From Gammaproteobacteria bacterium (GTDB lineage: Bacteria > Pseudomonadota > Gammaproteobacteria > Acidiferrobacterales > SZUA-150): a DNA stretch of 14,897 bases. Both the position numbers and the translations under genes were made by a program. Below, piece after piece: positions 1 to 7,600 of this stretch. Location: positions 1-14,897 of the forward strand of contig JAOUNW010000041.1 in assembly GCA_029880755.1 (NCBI GenBank). Reading direction: 5' to 3'. Numbering within the stretch: the stretch's first letter is position 1; every line of letters starts with the position of its first letter. A model generated the notes under the pieces. The model was given only the letters and a program-made list of their open reading frames with translations, searched no databases and was not told the origin of the DNA.

Positions 1-747
1 GCGGATTTACACCATGCGTGCCAGGCCTCTGCCCATGAACGCTGCCGACGCCTTGCTTCAGCGCCTGTCAATCCTTCGTTAAGACAGGCCTATAAACACG
101 TGATCGGCCGAGCCCGTGACATCAGTCAGGCACGTCCCGAGTTGGGTCATGTGACGAATGCCGCGGCTTTCATTGGTCGGCGCGCCAACACCCGGGGAGC
201 CTTTTTTGACCGGCGTATGTTTTTGATTTCCTATGATCCCACCATTGATGCTGACGGCAAGATTGTGGAATCCATTTTATTGGCCGCCGGTCCCGTAGGC
301 GCAGGCATTAATCTGGAATACTATTTTTCCACCATTGATAATAACAACTATGGCTGCGGCACCAAGATTGTGCACAACGTAACCGGCATGTTTGGTGTAA
401 TGGAGGGGACCAGTTCCGACTTGCGCACCGGCCTGCCAAAACAAATGGTTGAGATCCACGAAGCCATGCGCCTGTTTGTGATTGTGGAAGCCCATACCGA
501 AACACTCACAGCGATCTACCAACGACAACCGGAGCTGCAGCGGCTCATTGGTAACGGCTGGATACTGGTTGCTGCCATGAATCCTGGAACGGGCGCCTTA
601 TCAATATTCACAGCGGACAAAGGCTTTGTTCCCTGGCAGCAACCCAGAACGGCATTACCTGAAGTCGCGCATTCGCGAGACTGGTATAAAAGACACAGCG
701 GTCCGCTAGCACCGGTACTGATACGCCAGGAGGCAAGCCATGGCTAG
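1..747 (+). CDS. dabA: DabA C-terminal part (DUF2309 / UPF0753), 5' end outside window
   Basis: The reading frame is open from base 1 to the TAG at 745-747, so the first 248 visible residues are the C-terminal part of a protein that usually has 800 or more. Family motifs are clear: AHERCRR at visible residues 11-17, GINLEYYF at 102-109, GCGTK at 118-122 and SSDLRTGLPKQM at 138-149. DabA is the soluble, zinc-binding, beta-carbonic-anhydrase-like subunit of the DAC/MpsAB inorganic-carbon pump. It converts CO2 to bicarbonate in the cytoplasm, using the gradient tapped by its membrane partner DabB. The metal ligands known from Halothiobacillus DabA lie N-terminal to this part and should be upstream of the window, so catalytic competence cannot be judged here. 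The GTG at 100 is an internal valine codon. The last 8 bases overlap the next gene. Family assignment is firm; the role in carbon uptake is inferred from the family and the NuoL-like neighbour. Confidence 0.93.
   Translation, partial: ADLHHACQASAHERCRRLASAPVNPSLRQAYKHVIGRARDISQARPELGHVTNAAAFIGRRANTRGAFFDRRMFLISYDPTIDADGKIVESILLAAGPVGAGINLEYYFSTIDNNNYGCGTKIVHNVTGMFGVMEGTSSDLRTGLPKQMVEIHEAMRLFVIVEAHTETLTAIYQRQPELQRLIGNGWILVAAMNPGTGALSIFTADKGFVPWQQPRTALPEVAHSRDWYKRHSGPLAPVLIRQEASHG
728..733 (+). promoter_or_regulatory. Shine-Dalgarno for the dabB-like gene
   Basis: A perfect AGGAGG lies inside the end of dabA, six bases before the ATG at 740. It fixes the start of the NuoL-like gene and makes the 8-base overlap with dabA credible. 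It is the strongest ribosome binding site I can see in this operon; the two downstream genes have only weak sites and probably depend on translational coupling. Confidence 0.85.
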
Positions 748-2293
748 TTGGATATGGCTGGTTCCGCTACTACCACTGACCGCTGCTTTCGTAATCGGTA
801 TCGGTTACATCACCGGATTCAATCGCGGTGAAAAAGGGGAAAACCAAACCAGTTTTCTGGCCGTAGGCGCCAGCGCCGCATCCTTGTTGATAATGCTCAC
901 CCTGGATGTTCTGGCGCTTACGCACGAACAGGAGGAACACGTGGTACTGGGCAACTGGCTACGTAGCGGTGATTACCTGATTGACATCAGCTTCATGCTA
1001 GACAGACTCAGTCTTGCTTTTGGTTCACTGGTTGCCTTGATCTCATTTTTAACAACAAAATTCTCAGTCAACTACCTACACAGGGAAGCCGGTTATCAGC
1101 GCTTCTTTATTATCCTGAGTTTGTTTAATGGCGCCATGTTACTGATAGTGCTCGCAGGCAATGCCGCATTAACCTTCGTGGGCTGGGAATTAGCCGGCGT
1201 TTCATCCTATTTACTCATCGCATACGCCTATGATCGTAATACTGCAACAATTAATGCTAATCGCGCCTTTATTACCAACCGCATAGGCGATGCCGGGTTT
1301 ATTCTGGGATTGTTTTTATGTTTTCTGTGGTTGGGAAATACCGAGTGGACCACGTTACAGGAAGCAGGACCGACACTGTCGGTCCTAACTGCCGACATTA
1401 TTATAGTGTCGTTTCTATTAGCGGCCCTGACCAAATCGGCACTGGTTCCCTTTAGCGGCTGGATCGCCCGGGCGCTGGAAGGCCCGACACCTTCCAGTAG
1501 TATTTTTTACGGCTCTCTCATGATTCACGCTGGCGTCTATTTACTGTTGCGACTGCAGCCGGTACTGGAACAAACACCGGTATTCATGGTTGCACTGGTG
1601 GTTATTGGCCTGGTAACGGCATTGTATGGCTACCTGACCGGTTTGGTGCAAACCGATGTCAAATCGGCGCTGATTTTCTCAACTAATGCCCAGGTGGGGT
1701 TGATGTTTATGGAAATTGGTCTGGGTCTTTTTTCTCTGGCAACCCTGCACATGCTTTTCCATGCCGCCTGGCGTGCTTATCAATTTCTGCACGCGCCCAT
1801 GTTGATGCACGCCGTCAGCCGTCCTGCCCGAAAGGCGCCAAAGTGGCTGATCGGTAACCAGAGGTTATACAACGCCGCCATACAACGTTTTTGGCTGGAC
1901 TCTCTGGGTGATGGTTTTCTGGTGAGGCCGGTTAAACTGCTGGCATGTGAACTGATTATATTTGACGAGCGTGTCGTCAATCGCCTGGTAGGTCTTCCAG
2001 GTCGAGCCAGCGCCATATCCAGCGTCGCCGAATGGGAACAGCGCAAAGCAGGCAGCATTAAATTGCCTGACGGTGACGTCGGGCGCGGTGCAGGCGCAAT
2101 CGGTAAATTCATGGAATGGGTCGCCACGCGTTTTCAATGGTTTGAAGAACACCTTGTACTGAAAGGCAGCGGCGAAGGTTTGCTGTCACTATTACGACAT
2201 ATCGGTAGCTATCTGCTGATTATCGAACAACTACTAAGTCAACCACGCTACCTGTGGCTCATGATTCTTGTGACATTTGCGGTGGTCATTTGA
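740..2293 (+). CDS. dabB: NuoL-like proton-channel subunit, DabB partner of DabA
   Basis: This 517-residue polytopic membrane protein belongs to the NuoL/MrpA-type antiporter-like family and is expected to pass H+ (or Na+) to energise DabA. About eleven helices occupy residues 4-342. Residues of the ion path are visible: the TM5 glutamate E150 in GWELAG, the TM7 lysine K232 in ALTKSALVPF, H263 in TM8 and K308 in TDVKSALIF. At HAAWRAYQFL the usual NuoL lysine (HAFFKALLFL) is R345. NuoL has about 613 residues. Here the section that would hold NuoL TM12-15 is absent, and residues 360-500 form a mainly amphipathic, charged stretch ending in one hydrophobic helix (503-517), resembling the NuoL C-terminal lateral-helix region. 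The start follows a perfect AGGAGG. It overlaps dabA by 8 bases and shares one base with the next gene (TGATG). Pairing with DabA makes DabB the best name, although dabB commonly precedes dabA in other bacteria. Confidence 0.87.
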   Translation: MASWIWLVPLLPLTAAFVIGIGYITGFNRGEKGENQTSFLAVGASAASLLIMLTLDVLALTHEQEEHVVLGNWLRSGDYLIDISFMLDRLSLAFGSLVALISFLTTKFSVNYLHREAGYQRFFIILSLFNGAMLLIVLAGNAALTFVGWELAGVSSYLLIAYAYDRNTATINANRAFITNRIGDAGFILGLFLCFLWLGNTEWTTLQEAGPTLSVLTADIIIVSFLLAALTKSALVPFSGWIARALEGPTPSSSIFYGSLMIHAGVYLLLRLQPVLEQTPVFMVALVVIGLVTALYGYLTGLVQTDVKSALIFSTNAQVGLMFMEIGLGLFSLATLHMLFHAAWRAYQFLHAPMLMHAVSRPARKAPKWLIGNQRLYNAAIQRFWLDSLGDGFLVRPVKLLACELIIFDERVVNRLVGLPGRASAISSVAEWEQRKAGSIKLPDGDVGRGAGAIGKFMEWVATRFQWFEEHLVLKGSGEGLLSLLRHIGSYLLIIEQLLSQPRYLWLMILVTFAVVI

Positions 2294-3840
2294 TGAATAC
2301 AGTGATGACATTATCTGAAATCGCCTGGACCACACATAGCGCCTATCCTTTATTAGCCCTGTTACAGTTGGTGCCTCTGGCCGGAGCACTACTTATCCGC
2401 ACCGCCATCCGCCGTGATGGCATTGCCATTGCCCTGGCTATGATATTTTCCCTGGCAGAATTGGCTCTGGCTATTTTTCTTTATAAGGAATTTGATGCAC
2501 AAAATTCCGCATTTCAGTTTGCGGAGCGGGTTCAGATTGCCGGCCCAATGGTATATCACGCTGGCGTAGACGGTGTCAGCGTTCTGTTTATTTTATTAAC
2601 GGCCCTGTTGTCTCTGATAATTTCCATCTACGGGCCGGTACGCGGCCTGGGGCCAGGTCGCTTTTTTCTTCCTGCCGTACTGACGGTTGAAGCAACACTC
2701 ATGAGTCTTTTTGTGACGCTGGATATGCTTTGGTTCGCACTCATGTCCATTTTACAGCTAAGCATTATAGGTCACATGCTCTGGCGCTGGGGCACATCAC
2801 CGGAAAAAGATTTGGCGGTAAAACGTTTCTTCCAGTTTATGAGTACCGGCATTGTCATGTTTATGATCAGCGTCATGATGGTTGGCTGGGGACATTCCCA
2901 CGTTACGGAGAGCCGTTGGACCTTTGACCTGCTCGAGCTTGTCAATTCGCCCGGCGTCGGCGACATTCAATCAGTCGTTTTCTTTTTAATGTTCTATGGT
3001 CTGGCGGTGCGCACACCACTGTTTCCTTTGCATGGATGGTTACCGCTGGCGGCCGAACACGGCAATATTGCCGTAGCACCGGTATTTCTATTGGGATTAA
3101 AAGTAGGTATTTATGGAATGCTGCGCTTCTTGTTTCCTTTGCTACCGGAAGCAGTGAGCTACTGGCATCCCTATGTCGTAACCTTTGCCGTTGCCGGTAT
3201 TTTTTATGCCGCACTACTGGCCATGTTGCAAAACAATATGCGCCGGTTGCTCGCGTTTGCCGTAGTCAGTCATACCAGCATACTGGTGATCGGGCTGTTC
3301 AGTCTCAATCATATCGCCTTCCAGGGCAGTGTCATGCTGTCGGTAAATTTTGGTCTGGGTATTTCCGCGCTAATGATGATGACCGGCCTTGTGTTTCGGC
3401 GAACGCGTACAGCGCTACTGCCACAATTAGGCGGGCTGTTTGATCATATTCCGTTAATTGGTATCACGTTTCTGGTGGCTAGTTTATCTATCGTCGGCAT
3501 GCCCGGTACACCCGGGTTCGATGCTGCCCACCTGGTGTTGGAGGGCGCCATTGAAAGCTTTGGCACCCTGGTCACCATCGCCGCCGCCGTCGGCAACGTG
3601 GTTGCCGCCGGCTTTTTGTTATCGGCCTTTCAGAGAGCGTTTCTGGCACAGCGGGAACAAGGCACAACCAGTCCTGTCGCACCCATGACGATGATGGAGC
3701 GTTTTATTGCGCTGGCGGTACTTGGTGTATTACTGGGAACCGGCTTTTACATGGAACCATGGCTAACACTGATTGACGGTACTCTTAAAGGACTGGGCGA
3801 CCACTACCATCTTTTGCTGGATAAACAATTAAAGCCATGA
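2293..3840 (+). CDS. NuoM-like membrane protein with degenerate proton-path residues
   Basis: This 515-residue protein of about 13-14 hydrophobic helices belongs to the NuoM/proton-conducting transporter family. I start it at the ATG at 2293, which shares a base with the preceding stop (TGATG); the ATG at 2254 would add 13 residues and overlap the previous gene by 40 bases. Family landmarks are GVDGVSVLF (91-99), AVRTPLFPLHGWLP (238-251), GLKVGIYGMLRF (268-279) and GMPGTPGF (402-409). It aligns without gaps to the next gene product around TM5, where the conserved WE becomes S152-I153, so the TM5 glutamate is missing. The TM7 lysine is R240. K270 of TM8 is kept. The TM12 segment reads GFDAAH where the sister has GFPAEF, so that glutamate is lost too. 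It may be a structural subunit rather than a working channel. It is encoded inside the Dab operon with no other complex I subunits nearby. Confidence 0.85.
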   Translation: MNTVMTLSEIAWTTHSAYPLLALLQLVPLAGALLIRTAIRRDGIAIALAMIFSLAELALAIFLYKEFDAQNSAFQFAERVQIAGPMVYHAGVDGVSVLFILLTALLSLIISIYGPVRGLGPGRFFLPAVLTVEATLMSLFVTLDMLWFALMSILQLSIIGHMLWRWGTSPEKDLAVKRFFQFMSTGIVMFMISVMMVGWGHSHVTESRWTFDLLELVNSPGVGDIQSVVFFLMFYGLAVRTPLFPLHGWLPLAAEHGNIAVAPVFLLGLKVGIYGMLRFLFPLLPEAVSYWHPYVVTFAVAGIFYAALLAMLQNNMRRLLAFAVVSHTSILVIGLFSLNHIAFQGSVMLSVNFGLGISALMMMTGLVFRRTRTALLPQLGGLFDHIPLIGITFLVASLSIVGMPGTPGFDAAHLVLEGAIESFGTLVTIAAAVGNVVAAGFLLSAFQRAFLAQREQGTTSPVAPMTMMERFIALAVLGVLLGTGFYMEPWLTLIDGTLKGLGDHYHLLLDKQLKP

Positions 3841-5339
3841 CTGACTCTCTACCACTACTAAGTTTACTGATTGTCACCCTCCCTCTGGGTGCGACATTGA
3901 TTTGGTTACTACCCGGGCAACACAATGCCCGCTGGGTTGCGCTGATCACGGCTTTGGTGGATCTTGGTTTGTCACTCATGGTATTAGCCAAATTTGACCC
4001 GGCTGCGACAGGATTTCAGTTGATCGAACGCGCTCACTGGATCCCAACTCTCAACGTGCAATACCTTATGGGTGTCGACGGTTTGTCGGTATTATTTCTA
4101 CCCCTTACAGTAATTCTGTTTATCGGCGTTATTCTGGCCTCCTGGAACAGTTCACGCATCATGCCGCGGCTGTACTTTAGTTTGCTGTTGTTACTGGAAA
4201 GCACTACGTTGGGGATTTTCTGTGCCCTGGACACCATGTTATTTTTCTTTTTCTGGGAATTGACGCTGATCCCGCTGTATTTCCTGGTGGCCTTCTGGGG
4301 CATTGGCGCCAATCGGCGCTATGCTGCAGTCAAGTACACGCTATTTATGCTGGTTGGTGGTGTACCATTACTGTTCGGCTTTCTGTTGCTGGCATTTAAT
4401 CATGCAGACATTGTCAAGGCAGCTATCCCTGCCGGTCTCACTTTCGATTATATGGTGTTAACACAAACGCCGCTGGCCGGAACAAAACAAACGGTTATTT
4501 TTCTTTTATTACTTGCCGGTTTTGCTTTCAAGACACCCGTGTTCCCGTTTCATACCTGGTTGCCGGTCACTGCGTCCGAGGGGCCGCCGTCCGTGGTTGC
4601 CTTGATCACCGGGTTAAAGTTAGGCGCCTATGGCTTGATTCGGTTTGTGATCCCGTTGGCACCGGAAGCCGCACAGTCTTTTCACTGGTTGTTGGCAGGG
4701 CTTGGGTGCATTGCGGTTCTCTATGGAGCAGTGGCAGCCATGGCCCAGACTAACCTCAGGCACATGCTGGCCTTTTCCAGCATCAGTCATGTGGGTCTGG
4801 TAGTGATGGGCATCGCCTCATTTAGTCTTCAAGGGATTCAAGGCGCAGTATTTCAGTTATTGAACTTTACATTAATAGCCGGCGGCTTATTCCTGCTCAC
4901 CGGCATGTTACAGCATCGAACAGGATCCACGGATATTGCCAGCCTGGGAGGTGTCGCCAAAAATGCGCCAATGCTTGCAACTTTTTTTCTATTGTTTGGA
5001 TTGGCATCCTTGGGTGTACCCGGTACATCAGGGTTCCCTGCGGAGTTTTTGATTGTAGTCAGCGTCCTAAATACTCACACCGGCGCTGGACTAGCGGCAC
5101 TGGCCGCCATGATATTGGCCGCCTCCTACTTTTTGACACTTTATCGCGGTGTCTTTTTCGGACCCGTGAGAAATGCCGTAGTAGGCAGCATGCTTGATTT
5201 GCGCCGTCGTGAATTATTTATTGCAACAATCTTCGGCATAGTGATTCTCATTGCCGGATTTTATCCGGCTGCAGTGCTAAACGTTACACAAAACGCAAGC
5301 AAGGCATGGATGGCCCATATCGGCCCGGTGGCAAAATAA
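3837..5339 (+). CDS. NuoM-like proton-conducting membrane subunit, intact key residues
   Basis: This 500-residue, roughly 14-helix protein is close to NuoM in length and motifs. The proton-path residues of complex I antiporter-like subunits are all in place: E141 in FFFFWELTLIPLYF (TM5), K232 in FAFKTPVFPFHTWLP (TM7), K261 in GLKLGAYGLIRF (TM8) and E403 in VPGTSGFPAEF (TM12). The start ATG overlaps the preceding stop in ATGA (3837-3840), a classic coupling arrangement. The gene closes the operon; the next gene is convergent. In context it is more likely a third membrane subunit of the DabAB carbon pump than part of complex I, because no NuoA-K or peripheral-arm genes are visible. A role in an Mrp-type antiporter is less likely because MrpB-G genes are also missing. 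Family is certain; the partnership with DabA is inferred from the overlapping gene order. Confidence 0.9.
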   Translation: MTDSLPLLSLLIVTLPLGATLIWLLPGQHNARWVALITALVDLGLSLMVLAKFDPAATGFQLIERAHWIPTLNVQYLMGVDGLSVLFLPLTVILFIGVILASWNSSRIMPRLYFSLLLLLESTTLGIFCALDTMLFFFFWELTLIPLYFLVAFWGIGANRRYAAVKYTLFMLVGGVPLLFGFLLLAFNHADIVKAAIPAGLTFDYMVLTQTPLAGTKQTVIFLLLLAGFAFKTPVFPFHTWLPVTASEGPPSVVALITGLKLGAYGLIRFVIPLAPEAAQSFHWLLAGLGCIAVLYGAVAAMAQTNLRHMLAFSSISHVGLVVMGIASFSLQGIQGAVFQLLNFTLIAGGLFLLTGMLQHRTGSTDIASLGGVAKNAPMLATFFLLFGLASLGVPGTSGFPAEFLIVVSVLNTHTGAGLAALAAMILAASYFLTLYRGVFFGPVRNAVVGSMLDLRRRELFIATIFGIVILIAGFYPAAVLNVTQNASKAWMAHIGPVAK

Positions 5340-5359
5340 TATATCCGTGGAAGATGGGG

Positions 5360-5377
5360 GTCAGATCGCTCTCTGAC
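5360..5377 (+). terminator. Candidate terminator hairpin after the Dab operon
   Basis: GTCAGA at 5360-5365 pairs perfectly with TCTGAC at 5372-5377 across a six-base loop, about 20 bases after the last stop codon of the operon. The position fits a terminator. The stem is short and the following bases are only moderately T-rich (TATTACTTGTT), so intrinsic termination is uncertain. Confidence 0.3.
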
Positions 5378-5486
5378 TATTACTTGTTAACAATACCAGT
5401 CAACCACCTCTGAAGCTACTCGGTAATATTCTCATCTTTTAATTACGTTTTTTGTAATGACTGCCAGGTGGAAAATCGCAATGCAT

Positions 5487-5503
5487 GCAGCAGAGCAAGC
5501 TGC
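5487..5503. terminator. Weak hairpin in the convergent gap
   Basis: GCAGC at 5487-5491 pairs with GCTGC at 5499-5503 around a seven-base loop and is followed on the + strand by GGTAGTTCTTT. It could be a weak terminator serving either convergent operon. The short stem and poor T-tract keep confidence low. Confidence 0.2.
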
Positions 5504-5573
5504 GGTAGTTCTTTGATCCCATGCCCCAACCATGTCGTCACTCACCACATCGAGGTAGTTTTCTGATTGTTTT

Positions 5574-7535
5574 CTAGAACACCACGTTCAACATAGTGAC
5601 TGCAACAATTAAAAACAGAATGGTCATAATACCGCCAGCGCGCATAAAATCCGGAACCCGGTAACCGGCAGGGCCCATGATTAATGCGTTGACCTGATGC
5701 GTCGGGATGAGAAATGAATTGGACGTGGCGATGGCTACAGTTAGCGCAAACACTGCCGGGTTGGCGCCAGCGCCCAGGGCGATATTCACTGCCAAAGGCA
5801 CAAGCAATACCGTGGCTCCGACATTTGACATTACCAGAGTAAAGAAAGTGGCCAACGCAGCGACTGCCAACTGAATAACCCAGATCGGCATCCCCCCCAC
5901 TACACTCAATGTTTGTTGTGCGATCCAGGCAGCGGTGCCGGATTTTTCCACTGCCAACCCCAGAGGTATTAGCGATGCCAACAGGAACACGGTTTTCCAG
6001 CTCACAGCCTTGTAAGCCTCATCCATATTCAACACGCCGGTTAGAATCATACCGATCGCGCCGACCAACAAAGATACCGATAATCGTAAGTCTGAGAACA
6101 ACACTAAACACAAAGTAATAACAAAAAATACCAACGCATGATAGATCTTCTGTGGCCTCAGCTCTTCGTGCGGATATTCGGTGGTCACTATTACAAAGTC
6201 GCGATCCTTTTCCAGCCGAGCCAAATCTTCCCAAGTTATGTGTACAACCAGTACGTCACCGACTTCAAACTTTTCATCTCGGACATCTGTCTCGGATTCA
6301 TAATTGAATATCTCGTCGCCACGATGGATGGCTAACAAGGATGCGCCGTATTTCTTGCGCATCCAGATTTCACGGGCACTTTTTTCTACCAGACTGGAAC
6401 CGGGTGCGATCACTAGCTCAGCAATACCCGCTTTAACATGAGACAATGAATCGGAAAATACATCGAGTTGCGGCAAGATTTGTAATCGAAGTTTTTCCGC
6501 AATAGGACCGATCATTGTATCGGAACTCAGTACCCCCAGTATTGTTCCGGCACCTATTGCGGTTTGTCGGTCCACGCTGTTAGCACCCAAACGCACACCG
6601 TCACCTTTGTCCACAGCAATCACGCGCACTCCGTTATATTTTTCCAGTTGATCCACGCTCATTCCCACCACTGGACTGGCCTGCGGTACCACGACTTCAA
6701 ATAAATAAAAGGCCTGAAACCCGTATGTGCGCTTAAAATAGTCCATAGTATCGCCGCCTTCCGTGAGCTTGCTTTGGGTAAGGGGCAAAACGAACCTCCC
6801 GGCAACAACGAAATAGACAATACCCGTAGCAAGCAAGGCGATACCGATAGGTGTTACCGAAAACAGATGGAATACCGCCATTTTTTTATCTGCAGGCAAG
6901 GCATGGTTGGAGTTCAGAATAAGATCGTTGAGCAGAATCAGAGGGCTGGAACCGACCATAGATATTGTACCGCCAAGAATGGCGCAAAAACCCATTGGCA
7001 TTAGCAGGCGCGAAAGGGGTAAGCCGGTGCGCGCGGAGATTCGACTGACCACCGGCAGGAACAAGGCGGCGGCGCCAACATTCTGCATGAAGCTGGATAT
7101 CACCCCGACAGTACCGGAAATCAGAGGAATAATACGTTTCTCCGTAGTACCGCCAATACGCATGATGGTTGCCGCTACCTGACTCATAATACCGGTTTTG
7201 TCCAAACCGGCACCAATAATCATCACCGCGATAATGGACATCACAGCATTACTGGAAAAACCATTAAACAAGAGCGCATTGTCTACTAGTCCTTTTTCCA
7301 GACCCATCAATGGCGCCACCAGGCTACTCAATCCTAGCAACACCATAATACTGACAGCGGCCACGTCCACACCTACGACCTCAAAGGCAAACAGATAAAC
7401 CGTCAATACCAAAATAGCGCTGACCCATCCCACTTCCGTGCTGGGCGCCACCTTACCCAAATAAACGGCCAGGCCAAAAAACATAGCGAATGCAATCACT
7501 CGCTTGACGAGTTTTTTTCTTCTCAAAATACTCAC
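5574..7535 (-). CDS. SLC13/DASS-type anion permease with two RCK_C (TrkA_C) domains
   Basis: This 653-residue inner-membrane protein has the split layout of the SLC13-like family: a hydrophobic half (about 15-250), a soluble insert (about 270-450) and a second hydrophobic half (about 463-653). The insert contains two RCK_C/TrkA_C-like modules, around 275-355 (QLEKYNGVRVIAVDKGD) and 365-450 (MRKKYGASLLAIHRGDEIF). The two hairpin-type signatures of the family are visible as SFMQNVGAAALFLPV (148-162) and VMSNVGATVLLVPLA (568-582), with ATSNSFLIPTHQVNALIMGP near the end. Members of this group, including SAC1/SLT-type proteins, carry sulfate and other anions, usually with Na+ or H+. The substrate cannot be read from sequence. 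The GTG at 7535 is chosen because a GGAG lies nine bases upstream. Convergent to the Dab operon and separated from the sucrose operon by 170 bases, it is probably its own transcription unit. Family firm, substrate unknown. Confidence 0.85.
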   Translation of the reverse strand: MSILRRKKLVKRVIAFAMFFGLAVYLGKVAPSTEVGWVSAILVLTVYLFAFEVVGVDVAAVSIMVLLGLSSLVAPLMGLEKGLVDNALLFNGFSSNAVMSIIAVMIIGAGLDKTGIMSQVAATIMRIGGTTEKRIIPLISGTVGVISSFMQNVGAAALFLPVVSRISARTGLPLSRLLMPMGFCAILGGTISMVGSSPLILLNDLILNSNHALPADKKMAVFHLFSVTPIGIALLATGIVYFVVAGRFVLPLTQSKLTEGGDTMDYFKRTYGFQAFYLFEVVVPQASPVVGMSVDQLEKYNGVRVIAVDKGDGVRLGANSVDRQTAIGAGTILGVLSSDTMIGPIAEKLRLQILPQLDVFSDSLSHVKAGIAELVIAPGSSLVEKSAREIWMRKKYGASLLAIHRGDEIFNYESETDVRDEKFEVGDVLVVHITWEDLARLEKDRDFVIVTTEYPHEELRPQKIYHALVFFVITLCLVLFSDLRLSVSLLVGAIGMILTGVLNMDEAYKAVSWKTVFLLASLIPLGLAVEKSGTAAWIAQQTLSVVGGMPIWVIQLAVAALATFFTLVMSNVGATVLLVPLAVNIALGAGANPAVFALTVAIATSNSFLIPTHQVNALIMGPAGYRVPDFMRAGGIMTILFLIVAVTMLNVVF

Positions 7536-7544
7536 AAGAACAGA

Positions 7545-7548
7545 CTCC
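7545..7548 (-). promoter_or_regulatory. Shine-Dalgarno supporting a GTG start of the SLC13 permease
   Basis: Read on the minus strand, GGAG ends nine bases before the GTG at 7535-7533. This favours that non-ATG start, after which translation continues with SILRRKK and a first hydrophobic helix. Confidence 0.55.
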
Positions 7549-7600
7549 AGAAAACTACGGATGTTGCAGGTTTAGAAGGAGGCGGATGTTAACAACCGGA

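Larger units (their letters stand above)
5340..5573. other. Convergent intergenic gap, no gene seen
   Basis: This 234-base gap separates the end of the Dab operon (+) from the end of the SLC13 permease gene (-). I see no credible ORF or RNA gene in it. It holds two small hairpins (5360-5377 and 5487-5503), a palindrome TTGTTAACAA at 5384-5393, and a weak ATTAC/GTAAT inverted repeat around a T-run (5442-5458). One or more of these could terminate transcription from either side, but none is a textbook terminator. Confidence 0.6.

Noticed and set aside
100..747. A short stand-alone gene starting at GTG 100
   Set aside because: The same frame is open back to base 1 and encodes the DabA motif AHERCRR before position 100, so this is an internal codon of a truncated gene.
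2254..2292. ATG at 2254 as start of the first NuoM-like gene
   Set aside because: It would overlap dabB by 40 bases and add a polar, cysteine-rich 13-residue stretch not expected in the family; the TGATG junction at 2293 is the simpler start.
3036..3443. 135-residue + strand frame inside the first NuoM-like gene
   Set aside because: It lies in another frame of a clearly coding membrane protein gene, and its product is rich in Arg, Cys and Ser with no recognisable domain.
740..5339. Part of a respiratory complex I (nuo) operon or Mrp antiporter operon
   Set aside because: No NuoA, H, J, K, N or peripheral-arm genes and no Mrp B-G genes adjoin; dabA overlaps the first gene, which points to a Dab-type system. 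A nuo operon beyond the window cannot be formally excluded, but the following gene is a convergent permease.
5442..5458. ATTAC-N7-GTAAT hairpin as a terminator
   Set aside because: The stem has only five AT-rich pairs and the T-run sits in the loop rather than after the stem.
5574..7535. TrkA/Trk potassium uptake protein, because of the RCK_C domains
   Set aside because: The protein has two large membrane halves with SLC13-type signatures and no NAD-binding RCK_N domain, so the RCK_C modules are an insert in an anion permease.
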